The notes under the pieces were generated by a model, which was not told where the DNA came from, made no database searches, and saw only the letters and a list, made by a program, of their open reading frames with translations. This document shows positions 22,701-32,492 of a stretch of DNA of 64,000 nucleotides, one piece after another. Within the stretch, counting starts at the first letter, position 1; each line of letters begins with the position of its first letter. Origin of the DNA: Ophiura sarsii (taxonomy: Eukaryota; Echinodermata; Ophiuroidea; Amphilepidida; Ophiuridae); NCBI GenBank assembly GCA_035610835.1, contig CM069448.1, positions 31,219,583 to 31,283,582 on the forward strand, in the 5' to 3' direction. The position numbers and the translations under genes were made by a program.

Positions 22701-25700
22701 AAGCCTGGGGAGAAGGAGCGGTCGACCCCTTCTTAACCCTCTGGCTACGCCATTATTGCCTTGATATGCCGGGATCTGTGCCGGGAACGTACAAAATAAA
22801 GGGTGTAACAAATAAAGAACTCTATACCCTCTACTATTTCTCTTTTCTTTCTTCCTTTTTCTCCTTTTTCTTTCTTTTTTTTCTCCTTTTTCTTTCTTTT
22901 TTTTTCTCCTTTTTCTTTCTTTTTTTTTTTGGTGCCAGGGACCCGGGGGGCACGTGCCAGGCCCCCCCCTGGCTCCGCCAATGATCTGTCACTTGTTAAG
23001 ATGGCACGTTTAAACACTAGTTGTCAGTTGTCACATAAAAATGGACCAAAGTGACATTGCTGTTTAGATTAAAATTGAAATTAGTTTGTTGGGCTGGTCA
23101 ACAATATCTTCATGTTTCATAATATAATTTTCAGTTGTAGGATAAACATGATACATTTGTATGTTTGATACCCATTAGTTTACTGATCATTCCAAGAAAA
23201 AATTATGTCATTCTTTAGGGTAGGGCTAAGCTAAACGCTACCCTGAAGTATATCAAGTGCAAAAAAAATCAAGGATCTGAAAAGTATGCAATCAAAAATT
23301 CTGTCGTCTGATGAATATAAAAAAGAAAGAAAGAACAAATATGTCGGGAATATTGACTTAAGTTATACATGTAGGTAAAAAGAAGTGACAAATTCTTATG
23401 TTTTATTTTGTTTTTCTCATTTGGTAAAATGTTTGTAACTTAAAAAACTAGAAGTTTGATTTTAGTGAGGTTTGGACTATTGCATTTTGCACCTGCTTTT
23501 AAATGATGGTCAAATATCAAAATTGAAGACTGCCAACATGCGACTCTTTTCATTTGATTACGTCACATACCCATTCAGAAAACCATTCTCAAGATTCAAA
23601 AGACAGGCTACAGATAATATAAGAAAGAATATTCTGAATTCAACTCATCAAATTGAAATGTTTACTTTACAGCTACAGTACAATCCAATGACAAGCTGAA
23701 AGCCAAGACCAAACAACTAGAACTTGTCAAATCACAGGTTTCCAACAAACCACAGACTGACCCAGAGTTTAAAAAGTAAGTTACAAAGTAAGCAAGGACC
23801 TGAATAAACAAGAATGTTAACCCTATGCTCTAGTACACTATAGTTCATTCAGTTCCAAATTGTCAAACCTCCTCACCAATTTGGAACTGCCTAAATATAC
23901 AGGGTGTCCCTAAAAAAAGGGTGCACATGTTCCATGTCATTGCTCTAATTGATTACTCAGTATTTGACTGTAATGTTTGTATAATCTTAAAGATAATTTA
24001 GTTGGCTTTCAAATGCCGTTGGTTTGATTGTAATTTCTCTTCTCAATCTAACGATATGCTTGATCAATCATGGGTACTTCCAACAAGCAAATTTGACCAA
24101 ATAAACTGAATACGAAAGGTTATTTAGTTATCTTGAAGCTCGTTCAAATACCGAATCCAAATATGAAATATTTAAAGATGAAAATGACACATTCCCCCAA
24201 CACATCTTTTTCTTAAAGTGGCACAAGCCCGATTTCGCTGTTGATCAAACATATTTTTAGAATGAGAAAAGTAAACACATCAAATAAACGGTAGTTGAAA
24301 GCCAACTAAATTATCTCTCAGATTATATAAAAATCACAGCCAAATACAGAGTACTGAATGAGGGCTATGACGTGAAACATGTGCACCCTTTTTTAAGGGA
24401 CACCCTGTACAACTATCACTATGGCAAATGCATGATGGTATTAGCACTTGCAAATCGCATTGTAAAATCATGGCAAGTATTTCTGTAGCTGACTCATATC
24501 GTGAAGTAATCAGATACTGGGATTCTGCTAGTTTCAGCTAGTTCATATCCCTTATTCAGGATATTTGTTTCTCCTGATAAGGGCTTTCAAGGTAAGGAGG
24601 CACTATATTTGTTAAGACTACCGTTTCCGAGTATTACAAATTACTCCGGCAACTCTATGCCAGTAGTTCAGCTTCCTCAGTTTATCTCATTGCTTATCTA
24701 TGACAGACTATATATCTGCACTTGAAAACCTTTTTCCCAGCAGGAATATCTGGCATAGCGGTAAGAGACTAATTAGAATGTTCTAGGTGTTAAAGGGGCA
24801 TTGAGAGATACGTATGGGATATTGGGAGTGCCCCCTCAATTATCCTGGAAATCAGTTTTTTTGCATCAAAGTAATACTAACTACCATCTCAAACAGTTTA
24901 CCAACATTCGCCGTTTATCATATAAACAAAGGTGCTGAATTCGGAAGTTATGCTAAGTTTTACTCACGAACTTTTGCGGCAAATCTCAACCCGGAAGTGC
25001 CGTTATTTGCGTAGTTTGGCATGAAGGCGATGTCGAAATTGTATGATATTTTGGATTTGGGCTATGATGATTATTATCTTTATGTTATTTGCTCATTTAG
25101 TATATCAATACATCTCTCAATGCCCCTTTAATGAGTCAACAATAAAGTTTCCCTTTACTTTGTTGAATTAGATCAAAAAAATTGTTATTCCAAAACTTGC
25201 TTATTTATCCAACTACCCTAGGCTACGAGCAGAACTTGAAGGTTGTCAAGATGACACAATGCAGGGAGTTTGCCAGGCCTTGCAGCAAGAACTGGACAGA
25301 CTACAACGTCGACGATGGCAGCAACAGGTACAGCGCCAAAGGACGATGCAAAAGTCCACCGGTAGACAACCAGTGGGAAGTATACAAATGAGTAGGCCAC
25401 CAGTGGGAAGCACCATGCAACCCCAACAGGGATGGAATAACCAAAGCAGCAACAATAAAATTGTAAGTTAGGCCGACTAACGGGAAAAAAACTGTTTTTA
25501 CGAGCAAACTGACCTCTCAGGTAGGGTCGGTCGGGCATTGTTTTTGTTTGTTTTGTTTCTTCAATTATTTTGGGAAAATTTCAGCAATTTTTAAGTTTTC
25601 AAAAATGTTAACAAAAATTCAAAAAATTTCAACAACAAAATCAAAAATTCAAAAATAAAATCGCATACATTTTCAACAAATGTCTGTATTTTGTTTGAAT

Positions 25701-28196
25701 GGGTTGGTTGAGCCCGTAGAACATGTTTCTTTTTACGTCCCTTTACAGATTTTTTAATGATTACAGCTCCCATAAAACCCTGTGCAAAAATAATCCAGTG
25801 CAGAGAGTAATACAAAAATGTTCACACTTGAGTAAAATTGTAAAGATAGGTGAAAGGTATTTCATCCTTTGTATAGGGTGAGTGAAATTTCTGAATCACC
25901 CACATTTTTGGATTTGTGTAAGCTATAAGCTATAGAGGTCATCCATGTGACAGATTAGCTACCATCTTGACGTGAATACTATATACATGAGTTTAAGATT
26001 TTCAGAAAGAAGACAAGTACACCCGTTTCATGATATGTCGGCCGATCGGGTTATATGGTTCATGCAATGAATTTGACGACAATGCACCGATTCAACTGAA
26101 TGTAGAATAGGCTGGGTGCGATTCCCCTTTGCAATCCGTTGCGGCATGGCTATAAAATGGATAACCTCAATTAGGCACACAAAAAAAGGTTTGTCTCAAA
26201 TAACCCGCGCGCATTCCCGAAACTGCCCGCGTTAGCTTTTTTTTTAGCTTTTTTTCTTTTTTCAATTGATTTTTTTTTTTTAATTTTAAATTTTTTCTTT
26301 CAATTTTTTTCTTCTTTCAATTTTCTCAAAAAAATCTTGCAAATCCAACTTTTTGGCCAAACAAATAACGATCAGGTCTAAATTGAAAAGAAGAAAAAAT
26401 TCAAAAAAAAATCCCAGACTGTATTAGATTTCCAGTCTCTCATGTCATTTGAGACAAACTTTTTTTTTTTTGCCTTATGATAATTAATTTGAAGTGTAAA
26501 AATGCTTTTGATCATAAGACAGCCATATGGATAGTTAACCTGTATCATAATATTTATGCAATTCAACAAATTTATCAGAAAAAGGTTTGAACAGTTTTTC
26601 AACATTAGCAGCAAACCCAACAACATAAACATAAACCTGTATCTCAAGGGAAACAATGAGCTTTCATAAGACACTTTTTTGAAGATTTCAGTCTTACAAT
26701 TTTTACCTTTAAATATGTATTTCTTAGAGAGTGCCAAATTCAAGGCCATACCAAAACAGTGCGAATCCAGTAGCCAATGCTGTTAGACCAACCGCAGGCA
26801 AACTCACTGCAACCAGACCAGTTGTCTCCATTCCTAGTACCGTCTCAGCCAACCCCTCAGCTAACGCACAATCTACTAGTAAAGCGCCCTCTACAGTCAA
26901 ACCCATGATGGGAAAGTTTAAACCTAACTATGCCAAGCTGAGGAAAGCAGTAGAAGAACAATGTGTTGGAGGCATACAGCAGGTTGGTTTTGTAGCAGAG
27001 GACAATACCAGATCCTCAATTGTCACCCAACATGAGCAAATGAGGCACAATGCGCAGTTAGCTAATTTGACCACAAGGCCACAAATGTGGGGGCACAGTC
27101 AAAATAAGTCAAATTCATAAAAAGTCTTATATCTGATCTTTTAAACCTCTTGTATCCAACCAAAGACTCAAATTCATGAAAATAAAGAGTCAATCAGTAA
27201 ATCTACAATTCGAGGTATTTATTTTACATCTATTCCATTGATGTTAACCATAACCAAAACTTTAAATGTCCATAACTTGATAATTTGTAATTGGTGTTTT
27301 GAGACAAAGCAATTTTCAATAACCTGTAACTTTGGTTAGGATTGGGATGTAATATAACATTACCTTTATTCCCAAAAAGTCCCGTTCAATTTACACATAT
27401 TATCATGATATAAATAACTCAATTTTCATAATTCTCTCATTATGCCTCATTTGCTCATGTTGGGTCACAATTATTAAAATTGGCAATGAAATATGAAATT
27501 ATTATCCATCAAGGAATGGGAATCTGTTTGACATGCCCGATCAACCCGTGCACACAAAAAATGCTTAGATTCAAAATAAGGTCTTGTTGTCTATGCAGGA
27601 TTTTATTGTATTTTAAACTTTGTTGTTTCCATTTTCAGGTAGTTTTTATCTGACATGTACCAAATTATCACTATTAAGAGTCCACCTCTTAAGTTTTTAA
27701 CTGATTTTAAAAGTAAAGACCGTTAACAGTCCACTCTGATAATAAGTTTATATTACAAAAATCGTTGGTAAGCTTCGTTTGAATCCAGAAAATACCATCC
27801 AGATAACTATTTTTCTTCAACTGTCTTTGAAATTAGGCCCATTTTAAATGTTTCAACATTTTGAAACCAATATTATCGAATTGAATTCTGCAACCTTGGC
27901 GAAAATGACTTTAAAAATGGTGTTAAAAATAAATAAAAACTTATGTGCTTGGACAGACATTTGAAGAGGAGCCAATCATTCTGGTCTTTGAAACAGGGCT
28001 TTTTAGTTGCCTCAACTTCAAATTGATTCTTTTAATTCACCTCTCCATTTAAAAATCATTTAAACATACTCTCTTACAGAATATGCAGTCTACGTCCTCA
28101 ACACCAGCTTTTAGTGGAGCTTCTACCCGCGGTTCATCAGCTCCACCATCTAAACAAGCCAAGAAAGTACGATTTGATAATACCCAATGGAAGTGA
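15046..28196 (+). CDS. CCDC172: coiled-coil domain-containing protein 172
   Basis: Nine exons: 15046-15124, 16377-16462, 17080-17196, 17935-18100, 18858-18959, 23673-23775, 25222-25462, 26728-26982, 28080-28196. All have GT/AG borders and consistent phases (1,0,0,1,1,2,0,0), giving 421 aa. The start MDFHVLYEQIWLSEQKAQER aligns with the human start ([20 protein letters not shown]). Other shared positions are SKFIVEVNSFSKAYD (human EKFIKEITDFNNDYE) and ELEGCQDDTMQGVCQALQ (human ELELYKEDDMESVYEALQ). Residues ~1-300 are heptad-rich coiled coil. Human CCDC172 is about 258 aa, so this protein has a C-terminal extension rich in Q, P, S and N, ending KKVRFDNTQWK. The mammalian protein is testis-expressed and placed in the sperm flagellum midpiece; a similar role here is inference. 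The exon 8 donor (CAG/GTTGGT) is weak; reading through gives a shorter end at 27120. Confidence 0.92.
15290..15960. mobile_element. nested fold-back element with tRNA-like insert, CCDC172 intron 1
   Basis: Outer arms at about 15290-15420 and 15815-15957 are inverted copies (CTATAGTCTATTTGG against CCAAATAGACTATAG; AAGACGGAAGATACAT against ATGTATCTTCCGTCTT). Inside, 15428-15575 forms a near-perfect hairpin (GGAAGCCAAATAGAGTATAG against CTATACTCTAGTATTTGGC). At 15580-15670 is a tRNA-like stretch with box A GGCCCAGCGGTCTAG and box B GGTTCAAGTCGCC. The two palindromes share the same end motif, so one copy probably inserted into another. Confidence 0.7.
16015..16150 (+). mobile_element. partial copy of MITE family B
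   Basis: It shares AAATATCAGCGCTC, TTTCAGCATTACCGGGCACT and CCCGCTTATCTTGAGCCTTG with 18105-18395, but the left part is missing. It lies in CCDC172 intron 1. Confidence 0.7.
16713..16750 (+). repeat. poly-C tract (38 C)
   Basis: An uninterrupted C run in CCDC172 intron 2. It is the longest pure homopolymer in the window; its true length is uncertain in any assembly. Confidence 0.9.
17248..17571 (+). mobile_element. hAT-type MITE family C, copy 1
   Basis: The left end CAGGGTTCTAGC mirrors the right end GGCTAGAACCCAG. The flanks are CAATGGAC and CAGTGGAC, a 7/8 match to an 8-bp target duplication. The interior is shared with 19171-19458 (AACTGCCTCATAAAACAAG; GGATCCCATGCCATGATCC). CAGGG-type ends with 8-bp duplications are typical of hAT elements. 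No transposase. Confidence 0.85.
18105..18395 (+). mobile_element. MITE family B (TIR AAGGCTCAAGATAA)
   Basis: It starts AAGGCTCAAGATAAC, 4 bp beyond the exon 4 donor of CCDC172, and ends with the inverse TTATCTTGAGCCTT. The interior holds CGCCCGG and TACCGGGCACT motifs. A partial copy is at 16015-16150. The element starts so close to the splice donor that exon 4 definition must tolerate it. Confidence 0.75.
18470..18665. mobile_element. MITE family A, copy 2 (one clear end)
   Basis: The right end reads CCAACCCTACCCAAGAGGTC then GTACCCGTAGAACAGGGTG, the inverse of the family A left end. The left boundary is not clear. Confidence 0.55.
19171..19458 (+). mobile_element. hAT-type MITE family C, copy 2, with perfect 8-bp TSD
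   Basis: The element starts CAGGGTTCTAGC and ends TTAGAACCCTG, flanked on both sides by GTATGCAA (19163-19170 and 19459-19466). It is in the same orientation as copy 1 and shares most of its right two thirds. It lies in CCDC172 intron 5. Confidence 0.92.
20266..20650 (-). mobile_element. TTAA-flanked MITE family D, copy 1
   Basis: The ends are TTAAAGGGGCATTGAGAGAT and CTCTCAATGCCCTTTAA. TTAA at each edge suggests piggyBac-type insertion. The interior matches the inverse of 24790-25131 over most of its length (for example CTTCCGAATTCAGCACC). No coding capacity. Confidence 0.9.
20835..22985. mobile_element. composite repeat block bounded by GGCGTAGCCAGG motifs
   Basis: It starts GGCGTAGCCAGGATT near 20839 and ends CCTGGCTCCGCCA near 22980, with TGGCTACGCCA near 22742. 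Inside, a 110-bp segment containing TCAATGCACGAAAGAAGTTG is directly repeated (near 21115 and 21412, with another partial near 21190). The stretch 21660-22320 has several diverged units built on GCGCGTAGCGCGC plus GCTATTTTACA. A CT-rich stretch precedes a GGGGGG-bearing right end. Probably a large non-autonomous element with nested pieces; no transposase frame seen. Confidence 0.55.
23898..24409. mobile_element. long-TIR MITE family E, TA target site
   Basis: The left end TACAGGGTGTCCCTAAAAAA and right end TTTTAAGGGACACCCTGTA are inverse, with arms continuing through GGGTGCACATGT and TAATTTAGTTGGCTTTCAA. Arms are about 120 bp or more. The outermost TA on each side fits a TA duplication. It begins 122 bp beyond the exon 6 donor of CCDC172. 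Confidence 0.85.
24790..25131 (+). mobile_element. TTAA-flanked MITE family D, copy 2
   Basis: It starts TTAAAGGGGCATTGAGAGAT and ends ATCTCTCAATGCCCCTTTAA. It is opposite in orientation to the copy at 20266, and so forms a ~4 kb inverted pair inside CCDC172. It ends 90 bp before exon 7. Confidence 0.92.
25483..25752. mobile_element. MITE family A, copy 3
   Basis: The left end ACGAGCAAACTGACCTCTCA then GGTAGGGTCGGTCGG is mirrored by TTGAGCCCGTAGAACATG near 25709-25726. It starts about 20 bp beyond the exon 7 donor of CCDC172. Confidence 0.7.
27181..27186 (+). terminator. possible poly(A) signal for a short CCDC172 transcript
   Basis: AATAAA lies 60 bp after the in-frame stop (27118-27120) reached if exon 8 is not spliced at 26982. 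It would allow an alternative 3' end. Confidence 0.4.
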
Positions 28197-28451
28197 TCCG
28201 TCTTGGCTTAAGAACAAATATGGCAGTGTATTCTTGGCGAGTAACAGTTACCTCACACTTCAATTAGAGAAGGACTACTAGAAAAAATGGATGAAGAAAA
28301 GATTGATTCGATTTGTAATTTCACATGATACAATAATCAACTCTCACTCTATTTTGTTAGAGAGATCTACTTGAATTGGCAATTTTTCAGTAGAATGTAG
28401 ACCACAAAAATCCTGTATTGCATCACACTTTGGAAAGTATAAGAAATGAAT

Positions 28452-28458
28452 GGGGGGC

Positions 28459-28487
<29 letters not shown>
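28452..28487 (+). repeat. poly-G tract with one C (36 bp)
   Basis: Six G, one C, then 29 G, about 255 bp after the CCDC172 stop codon. It sits just upstream of the 350-bp tandem duplication, a likely site of assembly or replication trouble. Confidence 0.9.
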
Positions 28488-28490
<3 letters not shown>

Positions 28491-28540
28491 TGCGATACCT
28501 TAAAAAGGCAACTGTTGTTTTCAAAGAAGTGTGACTCTTT

Positions 28541-29240
28541 TTGTTACAAACATGCTATACATGTACTAGTGTGAACACTGAAGTACAGTTCCAATTGGTT
28601 AAGTAAAGCAGCATAATATAAACCTAGCTAATTGGACCAATAATCTGATTGTTTCTAGAATGAGTGTCAGCCCCTGCATTACACGCACAGGACGTTAAGG
28701 GTGAATGTCAAATTTCTTGGCCGACAACTTTTAATGGGTAGATGCCATGTTGTAACATTTTGCTGAAGAAGCATAACTTTGGTCTGGCGACTTGCCTTGA
28801 TTTGAATCTGTACAAAAATGACTTGAAACGTATAGTAATTCGAGTAAAAACAGAAATTTATAGTCGAAATGCATTCACGTTATTAGGCTTTTGTTACAAA
28901 CATGCTATACATGTACTAGTGTGAACACTGAAGTACAGTTCCAATTGGTTAAGTAAAGCAGCATAATATAAACCTAGCTAATTGGACCAATAATCTGATT
29001 GTTTCTAGAATGAGTGTCAGCCCCTGCATTACACGCACAGGACGTTAAGGGTGAATGTCAAATTTCTTGGCCGACAACTTTTAATGGGTAGATGCCATGT
29101 TGTAACATTTTGCTGAAGAAGCATAACTTTGGTCTGGCGACTTGCCTTGATTTGAATCTGTACAAAAATGACTTGAAACGTATAGTAATTCGAGTAAAAA
29201 CAGAAATTTATAGTCGAAATGCATTCACGTTATTAGGCTT
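28541..29240 (+). repeat. tandem duplication, 350-bp unit, two apparently identical copies
   Basis: The sequence starting TTGTTACAAACATGCTATAC occurs at 28541 and 28891, and I found no difference between the units by eye up to 29240. No inverted ends and no coding sequence. Either a very recent duplication or an assembly artefact from merged haplotypes. Confidence 0.9.
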
Positions 29241-29493
29241 TTACAACATGTAAAAAGTGTCTCGGGCATGCATCAATTGTCTAAAGCACCTCGTTATAAT
29301 TGTATGATGCACTTTATTCTGTCAAAGACTTGATGCACGGCTGGGGCCTTTAAGCGCACTAGTTCACAACATGTATGTATTAATATAACATGAACATGAC
29401 TTGATAGGTAATATTGATAAATGAAGTAGAGTTTGATCTCACAGCAAGCCATACCGAACATATGAAAAACGTTCAGTATGGTTTAATATGCTG

Positions 29494-30463
29494 TAAAGGA
29501 GGTGTCCAGCAAGCAAAACATTAAGAGAATAAAAGATGGACATTTTAGTTTGGTTACCGGACTTATGTGTGATAATGAATGGGCAGGTCCATATTTTGAG
29601 TAATGGATATTGATTGGCATAGCCGGCATCAACTACGAAGAAAATATGGGCCTGCCCATCCATTATCACACATTCATACACTGTGCGTGTGCGCCGTTCA
29701 ATGCACGCGCCATGCGATTTGTTTTGATTCGTTGTTCAGGAATCGCAGGTTCGCCGATTTTTATTGCAGGTGTTAGCAAACTTGATGACATGTTTTATTT
29801 TTATTTTTTACATCGATCAAAATTATGCTGAAATTGTGAATATTGATGTTGTGTATGAATTAGGTCAATACTTGCGTATGTTTCGTTTCTCGATAAATGA
29901 GAAAAATCTATGCACTTGCGCTAATGTTGATATGCTCAAAATAGCACTCCCCTTGCAGGGTCGTGCCATTATTCTCACATCAACATCAGCGCGCGTGAAT
30001 TGATTTGTCTAGTTTCTCTCGAAACAACACATCCGCATTTATTGACCTGTAATTAGTCCGGCGACCAAACTAAAATGTCCATATTTTATTCTCTTTCTTA
30101 TGCATAGTATTATAATCATATCTCATTCCAAAAAGATTTTTCATGTAAAATGTATTTTCGTAATGAAATCTACAAGTTAAACAGAAATTACCCATTTATA
30201 AAATAAACAAATCCAACGGGTTATTAACTTCTTTTTCTTTGCGAAACGGTGCTTTCAAGTGGATGTAGAACGCAGAAAACATGTGATTGCGCTCGATGAC
30301 GATATTGCCATCCAGCAGAAGTGTTGAGAGATGGCAGTTTTTAATAGTTTTCATGATATAAGTATGATGTTTCTTTTCTATATAACTACACGATTTGGGC
30401 TCAACAACCATTTTTCTAATGTATAATTCACAATGTTGTGCTTGCTGGACACCTTTAGAATAA
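29494..30463. mobile_element. nested inverted-repeat element (family F)
   Basis: Outer ends GGTGTCCAGCAAGCA (about 29502) and TGCTTGCTGGACACC (about 30439) are inverse. An inner element runs about 29520-30102 with ends AGAGAATAAAAGATGGAC and its inverse near 30080-30100. Its core (29665-30060) is shared with 43140-43530, including GTTTTGATTCGTTGTTCAGG and GGTGTTAGCAAACTTG. The core again has internal inverse pieces (ATGTTGATATGCTC against CACATCAACATCAGC). Confidence 0.7.
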
Positions 30464-30576
30464 AAGGAACAGGGCCAGATACATGGGGAACTCAGGAACC
30501 TGGTTTCTGGGATATTTTGACTTTGGAGGAACATCTTTGGCTTTGGAGGGAAATTTTAGGTGTAAAAATAAAGAAA

Positions 30577-30795
30577 TAGGGTAAATCGCCAGTTTTCGGT
30601 CAGCGCCTATTTTCGGTCACTTCGCCCAAATTGGGTATTGAAAATGACCTCGTCGTTATAAACTGACAGGTAAAAAAAACGCCGCATAGTTGATGACCGG
30701 TATTGCTTTTAAATGGCGGCAACTGATGCAATTACATGACTTTGGCGAAAGTGACCGAAAATAGGCGCTGACCGAAAACTGGGGACTTTACCCTA
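30577..30795. mobile_element. near-palindromic MITE family G, TA ends
   Basis: The left arm contains GTTTTCGGTCAGCGCC and TATTTTCGGTCACTTCGCC; the right arm is its inverse, ending GGGGACTTTACCCTA. Arms are about 50 bp around a 115-bp core. TAGGGTAAA and TTTACCCTA at the edges fit a TA target site. Confidence 0.88.
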
Positions 30796-31478
30796 CATAA
30801 GAATTTGAAAGGGACATTTTGAAAGTTAGGTTCCTGGGAAATAAGCATTTTTTCTGGCCCTGCAAAGGAAAATTAAGAAAGATTTGACTTGTCACATCGT
30901 TCCAACATGGCTCTTTGACTTAGCCCATAGATCCTTTCTCAAGGATCTATGCTTAGCCACAGCACTGTCATATAGTGAGTAGTGATGAAAGGGATGACAC
31001 TGTTAATCCAATTAAAGTAATATATTAAATAGACAACAGCAATTGCAAATGTTTTGTGAATTAACTTTTATTTACTTTTTATTTATAAACAAATTATGTA
31101 TAAATATTACATTGAGTTATTAATAGAAAATAGCTATGAAAATGTTACATTTGAAATAACTGAAAATAGTACAAAACAATTTACTTGTTTTACCAAACAT
31201 TTTTTAATGTATATACAATATTTATGCTGAAACATTGTAAAATATATAACACTCAGCCTTTTTTGTGCATAGTTTTAACGGTTACTGAAATAAAATGTTA
31301 CATAATATGCGCTACACACAAGCTTTCAAGCGCAAACACACATTTGTTTTGTTTCTTCTCATTTACCATTGTTCATATTTTTTTGAATGCTAAAAAGAAT
31401 AGAAAAGAGTCAGCAGCAAATTTTAGGTGGGAGCAAATAAACTGCTCCAAAAAGTTTGATTTTTTGTTGTTGCCTACA

Positions 31479-32062
31479 TCATTTCATGATATATTCATAT
31501 TGTGTGTGCTTCATATCAATGAAAAGCTGATGTATTCTTCTTTCCAATAATACCTCATTTGTAGCATTTCCCTTGTTTCAGTGCCTAGTCACTAGCTTGA
31601 GAATATGGGGAGGTCTCATTCAAAATTTGTCAAATTCACCACTATTTGGTGCTCGCAAGAACAATCCTTTCATTTGTTCAATGAAGTGTTACATTGAAAA
31701 CTACACTGTAAAAACGCTGTTTCAAACCTTTAAACAACTGGCATTGTTTTACCCAGCTTAAACGACTGTTTAAATACACAAAAGTTGTTTAAGCAGGGTA
31801 CTTCCAAGCACCAGCCAGAATCTCTGATTGTTAAAAACTTTTAAACAACTTTTTTTTTTGTGTTGTAGATTGTAGGCAGATGCTCTATTGACTTTTGAGG
31901 ACAAAATAGTGATGATTTTGGCACATTCAGATTGAGATCGTCCCATATTCTCAAGCGCATAGCTTTGGTAACAAGTAATTACTACAAACTTGGTATAATT
32001 GAAAGATGAACACATCAGCTTTCCATTGATATGCAACACAATATGAACAATATCCCGAGATG
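31479..32062. mobile_element. long fold-back element family H
   Basis: The left arm has CATATCAATGAAAAGCTGATG and the right arm CATCAGCTTTCCATTGATATG; arms align over roughly 200 bp with about 10-15% differences. The centre has TTAAACGACTGTTTAAAT. The open frames on both strands here are arm by-products. Confidence 0.75.
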
Positions 32063-32340
32063 TTCAAAAATGTTCCGATTGAGATGGATACAAATCCGAA
32101 CAAGTGCACACAAATCTAGCAAGTGACAATGCATGTTTTAAGAATGTTTAATGCATGGAAACTTTTGAAAGGCCTAATTTTCTACTAGTTTCTAGTTTTA
32201 ACATTTTTTTCTCAAAATGAACTTTTATGTTCTTCATTGTTTTGCATTCCAAGCACTGGACAATAGTTTCCAAATGCAGCAACTCCAAAATAATTAACAG
32301 AGAATGTAGTTAACACAGAACTCTTTCATTTTCATGCCAT

Positions 32341-32492
32341 AAGGTTTATCGCGAATCAAAAAAAAAAGCCATGGATTATCCTTTTCTGTTGCATTGTGGG
32401 ATCGCAAAAGGGCAAAATCTGCCCCGTTCTGGATCCCACAATGCATCAGAAAAGGATAATCAATGGATTTATTCCGATTGGCGATAAGACTT
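32341..32492. mobile_element. palindromic MITE family I, copy 1
   Basis: The arms contain GATTATCCTTTTCTGTTGCA and CAGAAAAGGATAATC. Outer ends are AAGGTTTATCGCG and GGCGATAAGACTT. A second copy is at 35409-35592. Confidence 0.8.

Noticed and set aside
22745..23017. Lysine/glutamate-rich and phenylalanine-rich open frames
   Set aside because: Both strands of a CT-microsatellite stretch inside the composite repeat block; low complexity only.
25218..25538. 106-codon minus-strand frame rich in V, C and P
   Set aside because: Antisense to CCDC172 exon 7, which has correct splice sites and family similarity.
31185..32039. Open frames on both strands with matching translations
   Set aside because: The match arises because the two arms of a fold-back element are inverted copies. 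No coding evidence.
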